This document shows positions 30,185 to 43,521 of a stretch of 64,000 nt of DNA, one piece after another (positions within the stretch are counted from its first letter, which is position 1; each line of letters starts with the position of its first letter). Source of the stretch: Thalassia testudinum (Eukaryota > Streptophyta > Magnoliopsida > Alismatales > Hydrocharitaceae); contig JAZHRO010000050.1 in NCBI GenBank assembly GCA_037157565.1, forward strand, positions 41,398,501-41,462,500, given 5' to 3'. Below the pieces are notes generated by a model. It did not search any database and was not told where the DNA came from. It worked only from the letters and a program-made list of their open reading frames with translations. The position numbers and the translations under genes were made by a program.

Positions 30185-32372
30185 TGATTGCGCAGCAATC
30201 ACAGGTCTTAATTAACCTAGATTAAGCTAGAACTTAGCATAAGTTAGGGAAATTTATGCATGCATAAGCATTATCTGCATCTTTACTGCTTTACTTTAGC
30301 TATGAATAAAATGATGTTATAATGTGCTAATTAAGTACATTACGTCGATTGCAAGAATAAGCTGATCAGGAACTGGATCAGGAATAACGGGAGTTGCAGC
30401 AAAGCTGGAGCAGAAGGCTTAGATTAGATGTAGGAATAATAATGTAAGGGAGTTAAAGGTTTGCTATGCTATTAAGTAGGAATAAAGTAGTAAAATGTGA
30501 AGAGCTTAGGTCCATCCTAGCCCTAGGAAAGCCTAAAGACTTCCCCAAGCCTTAGCCACCCTTAGATTAGGTCACAACACCCTAGGAAGCCCTAAAACCC
30601 TAGTTCCAACCCATATCCGGATGTCCAGATAAGTTATAAGATGTCCAGGACCCTTAGCCATCTCCCGCACACCTCAAACCCACTTCTGCAGTGTTATTGG
30701 ACGTCCAGACACTTTGTCAGACGTCCAATTTCTGCAGAATACCCAAAACAGAACCCAAAATCACTCCTGACTCTGATTGGACGTCCAGAAAACAAGTCTG
30801 GACTTCTGATTTTCGAGTATAAAATGTCTGACACTATTATTACACGTCTGATACTGCTCTCCAATTCCTGTTTTGAGATTCAAGCCTTGATCTTGGATCT
30901 CTAGGTCCCTAAACCCAATTCCAACCCCATAGGAACCTAAATTATGGTGCCCTAACCCTATTACATCACCTCTAGACCTCCCTAAGGACCTAATTAGGTC
31001 CTCACTAAACTTAATTGACTTGGATCTTAGTCAATTCCATCAGCCTATTCAATTGGACTCATTGAGTCCAATTGAGCCCTGATCTCAGCACACACTGTCC
31101 AACTGGACTCAGTGAGAGTCCAATTGACCTAGACCTAAATTAATTGAGTTGTTTTACTCTGAATTAAGTTTCCACGCACCCAATTAATCTTGTATTAAGT
31201 TTAATTGCACTTTACCTTAGAGAATTATGGTTTATAACCCTAATTGGAGACATACCTTGACCTAAACCCACTAGAACCTAACCTAATCAACCTAGCCACC
31301 TAAGTTTTGACCCACACATACCCACACACACCATACACATGAAAATAACAAGCCTAGAGTTCTCTAGAACTCTCTACCATGTCTGGTTGCCTTAGTTGCC
31401 AAAATTAGCAACCAAAAGCCATTCAATTTTTAGATCCACATTTGGTGGATCTAAAAGCCACCATCCATCTTCTCTCGCTCACTCTCCCACGAGCTCCCAC
31501 CATAGGCCTCTCTACAAAATTCCATAATTCTCTAGAGAGCTACCCTTAGGTCTATAAAAAGACCTAAGGGGTGGCCATTTGCAACCATTCACATCCCTTG
31601 GCTTCATTGGCACCACTCACCTCATTAGCTCCATACACGCCCACCTTCACTTAGGTTAGCTACTCCACATCCATGAGCTCACCACCATCATGGAGGACAT
31701 CATGTCGGGATGCTGGATCACTCCTCCCTCTCTCCAAGGGTCCGCCTAAGCTACATTGGCCGCCCCTCATTCTCCTCCCGACCACTCCAAGACCATTGGG
31801 GACCACCCCTGAGTGCCCTCTATTCTTCTAGGTTTAATTCATGCTCTTCATAATTTTATTGATTTTATTACTACTTAATAGCATAGTCTTACTTCTCCCC
31901 TAATGATGCATGCAAAATTCCCCCATAGATTCTTGTATGCGATGATTTTTTGGTAGCTAGATTTACATTTTTAAGCATTCATGTACAAGATTTCTTCTAC
32001 CTTTTATGTTGTAGACACTCTCTTGAATGAATAGAAGATATATTTTTATATATATGTCTATGTGTTGAGAATCATCATGGGCTTATTGCAATATCTTTTG
32101 AGTAATTAATGTTGCCTGTTTTTAATTCCTGATATACTTACAACTAGGCATATTGTACTTCAATACGTAATAATCATAAACCGGTGTGTGATTTTAAGCA
32201 AAGTAGAGTGGCAAAAAGATCGATTTCAAAAGTAAATCAAATGCCTCCCAGAGACGAATGACCGGGACTCAAGTCTCTTAATCTTTACAAACTTAATTTT
32301 TGATGAATGTTTTTGCGCGACTATACTACAATTTCCGACGACTTTCAAAACACATCAAAATGGTTCCCGTCA
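30185..32372 (+). repeat. D 3' LTR
   Basis: 2,188-bp partner of the LTR at 22760. The GACGTC-type doublets recur at 30620/30640, 30700/30720, 30780/30801 and 30823/30843, so the spacing is preserved although several hexamers differ from the left copy. TATA lies at 31553-31561 inside its 10-bp inverted repeat. It ends CCCGTCA next to resumed F sequence. Confidence 0.9.
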
Positions 32373-33467
32373 TTGTCCAAGAGGTCTCCATTAGAGTTGA
32401 TCTTCATTGGGAAAAATATGATCTAATCTAATCATTTCAATCTGAACCTAAATTTGATTTTATATCCTGATCCACCACTTGATTTGGAAATGCAACCTGA
32501 CAACATAGGAAGAGTGTTCAAAACACCTGAATCCCATATGAGCAAGAAAGAGAAAATGATCAAGGAAGCTCTTAGGCATCATGATGAGTATTATGAAACT
32601 CAGACCTCTTTAGAAGCATTCAAGTAAATATGTCAGAAACAACAATCCTCATTGTGAACCGTGCCCATCTAATATTGACACAAATGATAAGTGATGCAAA
32701 CTGAGCTACTCTCATGTCAAAATACATTGAATTAGAGAGACTACATAATATTGAGCATATACAATGTCTGATAAATCCACCATTTTGGGAAAGATACCAA
32801 GATGACATTAAGAAATGTGGGAATATGCTAAATCTATTCAAACAATCCATTAATCAAAAATACCCATATCTCTGCTTAGAAACTGATGATGAATCTTGGG
32901 GCAATGTTGAGGATCAATGTGATTTACCAGAGCCCAGGTTCGAAAATGGTGGTTCTTATGGACCCCCAACCTAGATGGAACAAAATTGTGATTCTATACA
33001 GAATGACATACCTGATCATTATTCTTGGGTGGATCCAGTTACAGGTGTTACTAATTATGAGCCAGCCATAGAAAGCCATGAAGCTGGTCCATCATGCCTA
33101 GATTCTCCAAACATCTATGACAAATCAGACTTAGGACCTCTCAAGGATCCAACTCCCGCACCTTATCCTGTTAAGGTAGTCCTCGAGAGTGATTATGATA
33201 TCCCAGTAGAATCAAGTCCAGATTCTACTAACCCAAATCCTACCCCTATCCTAGAATCTAGATCTAAGCCTATTTGGGATGATCATGAGGGCCAATGTAA
33301 TGAGAACCAGATTTTAGATCTAAATTATGATTTTAGGCCTATATTTATTGATTATACCTCTCCAAACTCCTTAGAAGAAAGAATTAATTTTTCAAAAGTC
33401 ACACCGATTTATGATATAGAATCGAGGAGTTGAAAGAGTTAGGATTTGATTGGATCTACCCTAGTGT
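32373..33467 (+). pseudogene. F: orphan ORF remnant, N-terminal part
   Basis: Collinear with residues 1 to about 320 of the B ORF. The matching start codon is at 32490 (MQPDN against MQPNH). Clear shared segments are KEKMI, IELERLHNIEHIQCL, and INQKYPY. Stops near 32624 and 32973 and small frameshifts break it. The match stops at 33467, where C inserted, in the segment equivalent to MPIYDTE...EELDEQGF of B. Confidence 0.75.
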
Positions 33468-35079
33468 TGTTGAGCGTGAAATCGCAATTTTAAGATAATT
33501 AAGTCATAGTATAGCGTGAAAATATGCTGAAACAAATAAAATATAACGAGATGGTGAGTCCCAGTCGAACTAAGGGAGGCAAAAAACAACTTGATTTTAA
33601 CACTGATTTAGAACTAACTATAACTAAATACTAATCACAATAGATATAAAGCAATTATTTTATCATGAGTTGCAAATAGAACTAGAACTAGAACATGCAT
33701 TACTAAAACTAGAATTAAAAATAACTATCTAAGCTACTAGAACAAGGGCACCAAGGGTGGTCCTCGATGGCCTTTTGAGAGGTTGGGGAGAGCAACAGCG
33801 GTGAACCAAGGTGGTCTTGATGGATGCCTCAGAGGAAGAGAGTGTTGGAGATGTCTGAAGAGATAGATGGAGTTAGAGATACCTTTAGATGGGGGCTCTG
33901 GGGTCCTTTTTATAGTTAAACTGAGGGGTAAAGTAAGTATTTGACTCCCAAACTCATGTATCAACCTTGTATTAATTAAATCCACCGATCGAGAGTTCAA
34001 CTGATCTGATTTTGCCTCAAAAGGGCCTTCCTAATGCATTATACGTGGGAAACGCATAGGATTTTCCCACATGTCGACCGCATAGCCGCTCGCCCACCGC
34101 CTCACGCCCTTCATCACATGCATACGCGCACAATTAACCTTAGCCGTCCGATTGTAAAAACATGCGTCACACCACCTTTTGAATCGCATGTGCAACGATG
34201 AGTTAACATGTGCGTGTATCTCCACATTCACTGCACTGCCTTATCAGATGCACGATAGCATGCCACGTGTTCACCTTCGCACCACCCGATTGCCATTGCA
34301 CGACTCAATTCCATTCGCGCCCCACCGCCTTGCTAATTTTCGCTCAGCACATTTCGAGCGTGCATTGCTCGCTCTTGTGCAAGGGTACTCTCTGCTACGT
34401 TGCGACCGCAGATGGTCGCGATTATGATTTATGGTTCGATCGCCCTCAGCCGTTGGATGGAGATCTAACGGCTAAGAGTGATTCCTCCTTGATTAAGGCG
34501 TGGAGATGTGGGTGACGTGGCACTATTGTGGCTGTTGGATGATGATCCAACGACCCACAAGGCACATGGAACTCCTTCAGTGGATGAGGGCCACAGCATT
34601 GGGCGGTTAGGATGGTGCCATGTGGCACCATCGTGGTCGTCCAACTTCTTTGCTTTGTAGATGGTGTTGTAGGGCTCCAATCGAGGAAATTCTCACTTGT
34701 TAGACTACGATCGTTGATCTGAATCCATTTGTATGGTCAGATTTGGTATCTGAGGTTTGGATTTGCATCACCTTGCTTCTTGGCCTTTTCTCTTCTGCTG
34801 ACTAAACAAGATGCTACCGGAGTCTGATCAAGACAATCTCGGAAGCATTGGACTCCCGTCGTCATCCTAAACAGATCTATACAGTTGAATTTATCATTTG
34901 CGACCTCAAATTTCCTGCAATTATTATTGTCTCTCAATTAGAATATAAAATAGCATTATTATTTACAAAGCTAGCAAATCAACTATGATGCAAAATAAGC
35001 TACTCATGCATCCATTATTCCTACATTAATCTAGGATCTAACTTAATTCAAGTAGATTAGGACCTATGATAGCTACATA
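33468..35079 (-). repeat. C 3' LTR (left copy)
   Basis: About 1.6 kb. Minus-strand TATA box (CTATAAAAAG) at 33906-33915. U3 holds two hairpins: 34448-34473 (AGCCGTTGGAT arms, one mismatch, 4-nt loop) and 34534-34551 (GTTGGAT/ATCCAAC, 4-nt loop). The exact inner end is uncertain because the terminal CA seems mutated. Confidence 0.8.
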
Positions 35080-38000
35080 ACCATACCCCCATGCCTAAAT
35101 CTTGCTAGTCCCTAACAAATGCAAGACTAAATGCATTCTATCAAGAGTTTGACTTAGAAATCTATTTCCTTTTGTTTTCATCCAAAAATTTAGAAATCTA
35201 GATAATTGTGAAAGTATAGTATTGTAGCCTATGCAACGAATCTAAGTGGAAAGTCAATCCACATCTAGAGTTCGTACTTAACCCTCAATGAAAACTTTAT
35301 CAAGATAGGCAAACTTCTTCACTTAAGGATATAAAATAATCTTCAATTTAGCCCCGACTTTTGGCTTAGTTAGAAGACGTCTGAGTCAAGTGGATTTGTA
35401 TTTAGTGTCTCACACTCTTATGGTGCTACATATAGACTAATACTTCAGAATTTAGATTTCCAGACTTTCAAATAAATCAACTTAGAGAGAGGCAGAAAAA
35501 CTATGCTCTCTTAAGTTCCTTGTACTCATTCTCTCTCTTTTTTTCTCTTTTATTTTCTTTCCTTCTTTTACTTTCTTTTCTTTTTCTTCTTGAGCTCACA
35601 GTCTCACCAGATTTGTAAATATATTTGATGGTCTCTCATGACATTAACACTTCAATTAAGTTCTGATAACCCTATAACTAAGTCAGAAATCCTCAACCAG
35701 TATTCTAACGGTCAGAAATACAGGAAAAATAGGTCAAGGTTATATTTGGTAGATCGTAAGGGTAGTGGGTGTTCAGGTGAAATCGTCGTTGTTTAGGAAA
35801 TACATTGTAGTATAGGACAAAAATTGCTCAAAACATTAAATATATAAACTCAGATTCAGAGTGGAGTTCGAGATCGTTTGCTGGGAGTAAGTATGCAATT
35901 TTAATCCACTAATCACAATATAAGAAATGATATTCAATTGAAAGCAATAATACTTAAAATGATATTTCAATGAAGAATATAATATCAATGCAAAAAGATT
36001 GAGTTAAAATGGTGATTTAAATCACTAAATGAACCCTTAAGTTTAAAGCTCACAATCACTTAAATATTTGAATAGTAAATCACAACTATTAATCTTCATC
36101 AACCAAGTTATTCAAATAACACCATAGTAACCAGCAGAAGGCCTCAAACGATGGGCAGGGCTTCTAGATGCCTTAAGAGGCACAAGGTCCTCTCCTTTTC
36201 ATGCCTCAGAAGAGGCACAGTAGCACTATGCATGTAAGGGACAAGGGCCTCACGAAGCTCAAGGATGCTAAGTCCTGAGAGGAGATGAGGGCATAAGAGC
36301 AAAACCCTCCCCTTCTCTCTCTGATTCTCTATCTTTTTTCTTAGCTCAGACCTCAGTGAATAGTACAGGGTAATCAGGTATACGGTCAAAGGTCCAGACC
36401 TGCTGGTGTAAAGGCGAGCGAGGAGTGCATGGCTCATGCGAGAGGGGACCCGACCCTCGTGTCTTGGGCGAGGGGTCAGTACAGACTTTTCTTTTTATAC
36501 ACGATTGCGAGCCATCCGACTTACGATGTGGGACTAATAAGGTCAACTTCTCCCTTCGAGCAGTAGCACCTGATGAATGCTCTGTTTGGGGACGAAGACA
36601 ACACCTACTACTACAATTGAAGACCTAGAGGGTTTCTTGGGAGTAATCTGTAGCAGCTGGAGTCAGTAGCATGGACGAACATGGCTAGGAGACGGCAGAC
36701 AAAATCGAAGAAGGGGGTGGCGGCAACGGAGCTCTGTTGGTGACCTGAAACGCATAATACGGCTTCTCGGCCCTATCGAAATAGCTCATAAGGATCGCCT
36801 GAATGTGGCAAACATGCTAGTGGTGGTTGCGTGTGGTGAGGAGGTGTGCGTGCATGGCAAAGTCGGTGAAGGTGTGTAATGGTGGTGGAGTTCAATAAGG
36901 GTCTGGAGTGGCCAATAACCCTATTATTGTTAGGGATTTTGGTCATGGGAATGCAGCAAAACTTCTGGAAGTTGTGGCGAGGTGATTGGTGCAGTGGAGC
37001 GAGCGGAAGCCTTCGCCGGAGCTTGGCCGAAGTAGAGGCAGATGATGGTGATTGTGGTTGTGTTGGTGGTCAAACCTAAGAACTAAAATGTTGGAAAGGA
37101 TCAATAAGGTAATGGGAAAAGATAGAGGGACTTAAGGAGAGAGATGATGGGCGGAAGGCTCTGGTTGTAATGGACCAGAGTCGGAGAAGATGATGTTGTC
37201 GGCAATATGGCGGCAATGAAAGCGAGGGAGAGGGCAGTCGTGCTTTGGTGGGTGACGATCGAGAGGATAAGGGGAGGATAATGGGTCAGCCAATTTGACC
37301 ATTGGTTGGCTCGATGAAGAGGATGAAGGAGCTCGTCGGAGACAAAGGTGCGGACAACCGGAGGAGAAGATGAGGGATTTTCGGCACTAGACTTCGCTAA
37401 TAAGCTCAGAGTCGCAAGAGGGACCTATTTAAAGACCTTAGAGAGGCTTCCAAGATTGGAAACAAGCTTCGTGAGCTCAAGAACTTAGGGATGAAAAGAT
37501 CCCTAAATTTTTTAGCATTCGCATGAAGAATCTAGGGCAAATCAGTGTTCAATTCTTGGTCCAATCAGTAGAGCATCTATTAAGGATTCTCCCTTTCAAT
37601 TTTGGAAAGGTTTGATTGAGAATCGAGCGAGAAATCCTCGCTTGAATCTCAACGGAGCTGCTGTATTCTGACCAATGGTAGTAGGGACCATTTTGAAAGA
37701 AATGATGACAAAGTTAGGGACCTTATTATAAATATTTGAAAAGTTAGGGGCTTAATTGAGAGAAATAGTGATTAAATGGACTAAAATGAAAACTAGGTCA
37801 AGATGGACTCTAATTGGGCATAAATTTTGGTACAAACCTAATTGGGACACAAGGAATCTGATGGCAGGGTTGGATTTCAGTTTTGACGAAGTTTGAATGG
37901 GCAATTTACGTTAAAAATTAAATTAGGGCAGAATTTTGTCTGAGACTCTATTTGAGGTAAAAATGGGTTCCAAAGGTCAAATCAACGATACCAAACCTCA

Positions 38001-39396
38001 AGGAATATTTTTCTATGAATTGTAGAAGGCTTAGATAAATTTAATCTTGACCAAAACCTCTGTAATTTAAGCGGGTCTGAAATTAGGTTTCGGGTGCTGT
38101 AATGGTTCTCGAAATGTGCAAAACCCCATTTCTGTCTTCATGGACCCACTTATCAATATTGAATGTTCATTTAACCTTCATTTCACCCCTAAAAATCCCT
38201 TGGTTATTCTATGTTCATGATATGCTGTTAAAATTACATAATTAACCCTAGTTTCCTATTCTCTTCTTAAAATAACCTGAAGTGGAGCTATAACCCTCAG
38301 ATGGTTGTGTAGAAGCATTTATCTTTTAAACCTAACTGAAAGTGATCATTTAAGGCCTATGATGGTGTTCCCATCAGTTGGTATTGTTGCCTCAATGTGC
38401 ATGAACTAAATACAACTCGACGCTTTTTTTTTTCAAACCTTTTTTTTCAAGGTATTTTATTCCTTTTCTTTCTTTCTTTCTTTTTATTTTTTTTTTCAGT
38501 TATATATCTTCCAACACAACACATCATATCATGACAGCTTTTATTCACAAGGCATTATTCGGGATTGGTGATGTTCGAAAGGATATCGGGTGGCTTATTT
38601 GGTGGAAGTGCCTATTCTCGACACCTAGAAAGAAATGGATGGGACAACGTATTTCTAACCTTGACATTAACACCCTTCAAGAGCCGAGGATTCTGCAATG
38701 GACAATCGTAACCATCCACCTTAGTCCTAATTTTATTAGAACCCATTCTTTATATATTTGCCTCATTTGGTGGCTCTTACAAAAATTTACACAAAGAAAT
38801 TGTTCGTAGAAACCAAGAGCGAAAACTATGCCTAACGCCAAGTTTCATTATCCAATTATCCAGAAATTAAGATTCCTCGCACTAGACTTAGAGCACCAAT
38901 AGACTCTCTACTCTCACCTCGCAATTGTTTGGTGGATCTACTAGAAGATGGTTTGCCTAACTCCCTAATCACTATCCAAGGGTTCAAGAAAAGAAACAAT
39001 GCTTCTTCTCTACAAACTGAAGATGTCTATCGGTCTTCATAGTGGATCCAGTGCAAATTTACATGCAAGTGTGAAATTGCATTGGCTTCTAATTTCAAGA
39101 ATCAACTAAATAATAAACCCCTAATAAAACCTCTTAATAAAAATTTATTCCCTAATGTGTTACCATAAAAATTTTCAATTTATGTGTACTACCCCCCTCC
39201 CCATGCCTAAGTTCTTGCATGTCCCCATGCATGAATAAGAAGAAAATAAAGTAAGGCAGGGCGTAAGTGGATAGAAATCACCTAAACTTGCCTTTGATTT
39301 GTCATTCAACCTATGCCAACACAATCATGATATTCACAACATGCAGAACAATATGCAAAAATGAAATATTCTATGTATAAAGAAAATTCTATGTCT
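35080..39396 (-). other. C 3' spacer, interrupted by solo LTR S
   Basis: Noncoding. The terminal polypurine tract (complement of taccccca, 35084-35091) is beside the LTR. Without S it is about 1.5 kb long, like the spacers of A, B, D and F. Copies of TTTGGTGG (complement of the D CCACCAAA repeat) occur near 35750, 38598, 38767 and 38929. The internal polypurine motif is at 39188-39232. Confidence 0.65.
35770..38376 (-). mobile_element. Element S: solo LTR of the F family inside C
   Basis: 2,607 bp from TGTTCAGG to CCCATCA, flanked by gtggg (35765-35769) and gttgg (38377-38381), a 4-of-5 target duplication. The C spacer is collinear with the D spacer on both sides, which fixes the borders. 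Its left end (gtgatttaaatcac and the following U5) is the reverse complement of the F 3' LTR end. A TATA-like box (minus, TTTAAATAGG) lies at about 37428-37437. There is no internal region, as expected after LTR-LTR recombination. Confidence 0.85.
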
Positions 39397-39574
39397 AGAT
39401 GCTAAATTTAACGCCTTCAGCTGGGCGAAACTCCATCAGATGGATCAATGATTGCAGAAGAAAGAGTCAAGATGGTTAACACTTAAAGTTTCATTGTCAT
39501 CAATGGGCCAAAAATGCAGAGTAGCTGCCCATGAATACTAAGCCCGAAATGTCGTTAAAGTAAAATATCAAGGC

Positions 39575-39925
39575 TTAGAATTGGTTGTAGCCGGTGCTAC
39601 AAGAGAAATAAATCCAGGTGCTAGGGTGATAAGTAGCAAGTGGCAACCTTGAAGAGTGGTGTATGAGTACTACAGATGAGGTGGAAAAGGAGTTGGGAGT
39701 GGGAAACAAATCATACGGGTCCTGGAAATGGTGGAAAATGAAAGGAGGGACTCGAGTGGTGTAATCTGAAAAAGTAGAAGGAACCATGTCATGAGTGAAT
39801 CTGGGTGTGGGTGGTTGTGAAGTAGGTGTGTTGAATAAGATTTGGTGTTCCATCCTAATAGCTCTAGATTCGGCTAAATCATTCTCATCCCCGAGTTGGT
39901 CAAAAATCTTGTATGAATTGCCCAA
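39575..39925 (-). pseudogene. C: orphan ORF C-terminal remnant
   Basis: A 116-codon minus-strand frame. The segment FSDYTT aligns with FIDYST of the B ORF, followed by a Pro/His/aromatic-rich stretch of similar length and the post-ORF motif (gctaaatttaacgccttcagc, 39402-39422 region on the plus strand). It is in a different frame from the upstream protease and is only weakly similar. It shows that C once carried both gag-protease and the orphan ORF. Confidence 0.45.
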
Positions 39926-40036
39926 ATTCTATTCATGGTGTGAATCCTTAAATATAATGGACGACAATTCATTATCCCCAATGTGTGGAAAATCAGAATC
40001 TAGATTCAATAAAGTCTCAAATTCTTTCATTTTCCA

Positions 40037-41150
40037 TTATGTGGCTTCTGTGAAATCCTTGATATCCAAGAGCGAAGATGTGAAAGAAGATGTGATAGAT
40101 TCATCCAACTCCAAATCCAAAAATGCCTCAAGATTTTTAAAATTTTCCTCACAATCAGAAATGGGGTTTTTATCATATTCTTCCTCCACTTTGATTGAAT
40201 TCTTTGACAATTCGAAATCAACCCCATGGATGTATGAAATCTCATGTAAATCGATGTATTTATCATTTGAGCTTGTCATGAGGGCTTTAGGCAATTCCAC
40301 TCTAGGTCTTTCAAAATCTAAATCATGTGTCTCATCAATTGCCTTTGGCCAATCAGTGTTCACCACAGTGTCAGAATCATTACAGCTCAAATCAATGAGC
40401 CCGACAAAAGCTGTGTGCAGAGTCAATTCACCAAGAAGTTCTATGTTTGCACAGTGTTCAAGTTCATCATCATCTAAGTCCTCCTCAATAGAATTAGAAT
40501 GTAGGTTCTTGTTTGCCCTGAAAACATCTAATCTAAGTTTCTCATTCCCCAAGGCAATCTCCATACACCTGGATGCACAGTTAATGTTAACCTGGATGGT
40601 CGCCAAAAATGGGTGACTTAAGATGATTGGTGCATCACGGAAACTAGGACGAATGTCCATATCCAAGATGAAAAAATCCGCTGGGAAGCAGAGCCCATGG
40701 ATTTTTACAATGACATTCTCCACCACACCTCGGGGCACTTTGACTGATCTGTCAGCTAACTAGATAGTGACCGAAGTGGGTTTTAGCTCCCCAAATTGGA
40801 AGTGGTCAAAAATAGCAGTGGGGACTAAATTAATGACTAAACCCAAATCAAGCAAGGCCGGGTCAAAAAAAGCATCCTATAGCTGGCAGGAAATGAGTGG
40901 AGCTCCCGGGCCTTTCTTCTTAGGTGGTAGGCCAGGCAAAATGACCGCACTAGCTTTCTTGGACAATACCACCTTATTAGTCTTCCTCGACTGTCACTTG
41001 GGTGTACAATATTCTTTAAAGAATTTAGGACAATAGGAAGGTGGTCAATGGCATCAAGTAGGGGAACCTTAATGTGAACATCTTTGAAGATTTCCTTTAA
41101 GTCTTCATTGCTTTTGATTCCCTTTATCGTTCCTTTAGGTTCATGCATTA
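40037..41150 (-). pseudogene. C: retropepsin-like protease remnant with acidic extension
   Basis: Athila-type aspartic protease region in two frames. The upstream part (41148-40840) has the pre-protease segment (LKEIFKDVHIKVPLLDAI). The active-site region reads DLGLVINL where intact Athila copies have DLGASINL, so the Asp remains but the following residues are changed. The next frame (40738-40037, 233 codons) holds PRGVVENVIVKI, FFILDMD and the PFLAT segment, then an acidic extension not typical of protease, rich in Asp/Glu/Leu, ending at 40037. RT, RNase H and integrase are missing entirely, so the protease runs directly towards the orphan ORF tail. Probably a deletion derivative. Confidence 0.7.
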
Positions 41151-41299
41151 AGGCTCTAGGGAAGGGTAAAGGGATGTTGGTGATCTCAGTGATTTGTTTC
41201 TTTTCCTTAGGCTACTCCTTTAAATTGATAGAATCAGAAGAGGAGCTAGCCTGAGAAGTATCATGACCCCCCAACCTACATGGTGGGTCCTTTGTAGCT

Positions 41300-42560
41300 T
41301 TTCCGCTCCTTAGTGTGACAGCATCTGCATTGGAATACTATCTATGAGGTGGGGGAGGAGCAAAAGGGGTAGATTGGGTGGGATTCGATGATAAAGCCGG
41401 CTGGCCTGAAACATAACCAAAAGGTGCTTGTAATATTGCATGTGCCTATCCCTATGGTGCCTGGAACCTAGGTGAGGCACCCTGGTTCTATACATATCTT
41501 GGGTTGGGGATAGGTTGGGAGGGCAAGGCTCCCTGTGATCTATGTTCTTGTAGCAGTTGGTTCTACATATTCTGAATGTTCTAAATCTGATCTGCCATCA
41601 TTTTCATGAATTTCAAACTTTCACAATTCGATTGATGCATAGATTCATTCAATTCCACTCTCAATGCCTCGAAAGTGTCAGGCCGCCTTGGAGGATGATT
41701 GGCAGCTTGATGTAGTGGCTGATAAGTAGAATAGGATTGCTACTAATGCGGGAATGGCTGCTGCCTCGAGAATGTGTTTTGTGCATTCCCGTATTGTCTA
41801 GTCTGCTAGTGTAGATCTTGATTTGGTCTCTGTGGGTTACTAGACCTGGAAAAGTTAGGATGCTAGCGCCAACCAGGATTATATGTCTCTGAATATGAGT
41901 TATTACGCATGTAACCTTGGATAGCATTGACATCTTCGTAGGCTAAAGATGTCTGAGATGCATATTCATCAAAGGAATACACAATAAAGTCATCATGGGG
42001 TGCGCAACCTTGATTGTATGGCGCTAGATCCAGATTATTTGTAGGTTCCTTATATATAGGATCCTGTAAAGATGGAGAATATACATCCCGAGTGAGTATA
42101 TGTACTCGAGTAGGAGGGGCACAGGATACGAAAGAAGAATGGGATGCAACTGAATTGCTAGGAAATCCAGGTCTAGCTCGAATTAACTCGTTCAGCTTCT
42201 TGTCGAATAGATCCACCTTATCTAGCTTATTGGTGATAATGTCCTTATCATCTTGGGTAAATTCAATGTGAGCTTCATGGACACTAACTCGTTGATGTCC
42301 AGGTAAAAGACTTGTGCTAGGTGCCATCTAGGTACACCATGGTGCGGGCATTTCCTGAGAAGGTCATGAAATTTTTCCCATGCATCATGCAATTTCTCCC
42401 CTGGTCCTTGGGAGAAAGTCGTAATTGCATGCCTCATCGCATTTGTTCGACCAATCGGGAAGAACTTTTTGGAGGAATTCATGACATAATTCCGACCAAG
42501 TTCCAATCGACCTCCCGATGGTCTTGAACTAATAAGAAGCTTTATCCTTGAGAGAGAATG
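41300..42560 (-). pseudogene. C: Athila-type gag remnant
   Basis: Decayed gag on the minus strand. 42506-42222 encodes the retrotransposon gag core (FFPIGRTNAMRHAITTF, then LHDAWEKFHDLLRKCPHHG), the classical Athila segment. 42327-41863 continues with a less conserved, frameshifted stretch. The C-terminal signature AVTLRSGK of Athila gag is seen at about 41303-41330. A Pro/Gln-rich linker (about 41340-41800) lies between, with several stops. No CCHC zinc knuckle is evident. The protein would be the capsid precursor; this copy is inactive. Confidence 0.75.
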
Positions 42561-43518
42561 GAAAAAGCTTCATGAGAACAATCCCTATATCAATATTTCT
42601 ATACATATCTTGGGTTGAGTCCAGGCTAGTCCAATGTGGTCTCTAAATATGGCCCTAAAGATTAAACCTAGGGTTCATGCAATTGACCAGACAGAGCACG
42701 GTTAAATTCAAAATACTCTCTAAAATATAATTGGAATCCAAATGATGTATAAATTGGTAGAAGATTTCTTTTTCAATAAAATTTTCAGAGAATATTTTTG
42801 AAAATTTTTACTATTTCAAATAAATATATATGAATTTTTAACTAATAAAGGGTTAGATAAGAGATTTTGACATTGAGTTGATTTTTCTTTCTGAAATGGT
42901 ACCAAATGTGATCCAAAAATTTGGAAAAAATATGTGAATGAAAGATAACTTGATTATCTTTCAAATCCCACCATTTTTGAGTCAATTAGATTTGTGTGTT
43001 GTTCGGAATTAACTTTTGAAGTTCAGAAAAATCTAGATTTTAGTCTATTTGACCCTATTCAATCCATGAATTTTCAGAAAATTTCACAAATCAAATTTTT
43101 TCAAGAAAATGGTGGCATTAGAAAGATAATTTGAAAATCTAGTTTGTGCCCGAATTTCAAAATTTTTGGACCACTAGAAAAATGGCAAATGAATTTTCAA
43201 ATTCAGATATGATTTCTAGCTAAATTTCTAAAAATAGTATTAAGCAAACTTTTTTCAATCCTAATTTTCTTTTATTTTAATGCAAAGCAAATCCAAACTA
43301 CCTAACAAATCAAATCCTAATAAATTTTTTTTTTCAAATAACTCCTACCCTAATATGAAATAAAATCCTAATCTAAATTCCTACTAATGTGCACCCAATT
43401 TTCTTCACGTACACTTGATGCATGTGCAGATTCACATTTCATACCTGCACATCAAAGAAAAATACACTAAATCAGATATTAAATCAAGAATCGTCGTGCC
43501 TCCACAGCAACAACGCCA
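42561..43518 (-). other. C leader and tRNA-Asp primer binding site
   Basis: The PBS at 43502-43518 reads TGGCGTTGTTGCTGTGG on the minus strand, with four mismatches to the tRNA-Asp complement. The leader is AT-rich and noncoding, related to that of D. The PBS stem seen in B and D is broken here. Confidence 0.7.
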
Positions 43519-43521
43519 ATT

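Larger units (their letters stand above)
22760..32372 (+). mobile_element. Element D: non-autonomous Athila-type LTR retrotransposon inserted in F
   Basis: Two LTRs (22760-24902 and 30185-32372) start TGATTGCGCAGCAATCA and end in CCCGTCA. PBS at 24905-24921, leader, decayed ORF (26585-28240), internal polypurine motif (28445-28478), spacer with repeats, terminal polypurine tract (30173-30184). The flanking bases are ttgat (left) and ttgtc (right), a poor match for target duplications, but F sequence resumes collinearly on the right. No gag-pol motif is seen. The leader and 3' spacer are closest to those of C. Confidence 0.88.

Noticed and set aside
39795..40616. 273-codon plus-strand frame
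   Set aside because: Antisense to the C protease and acidic extension; Ser-rich by codon complement.
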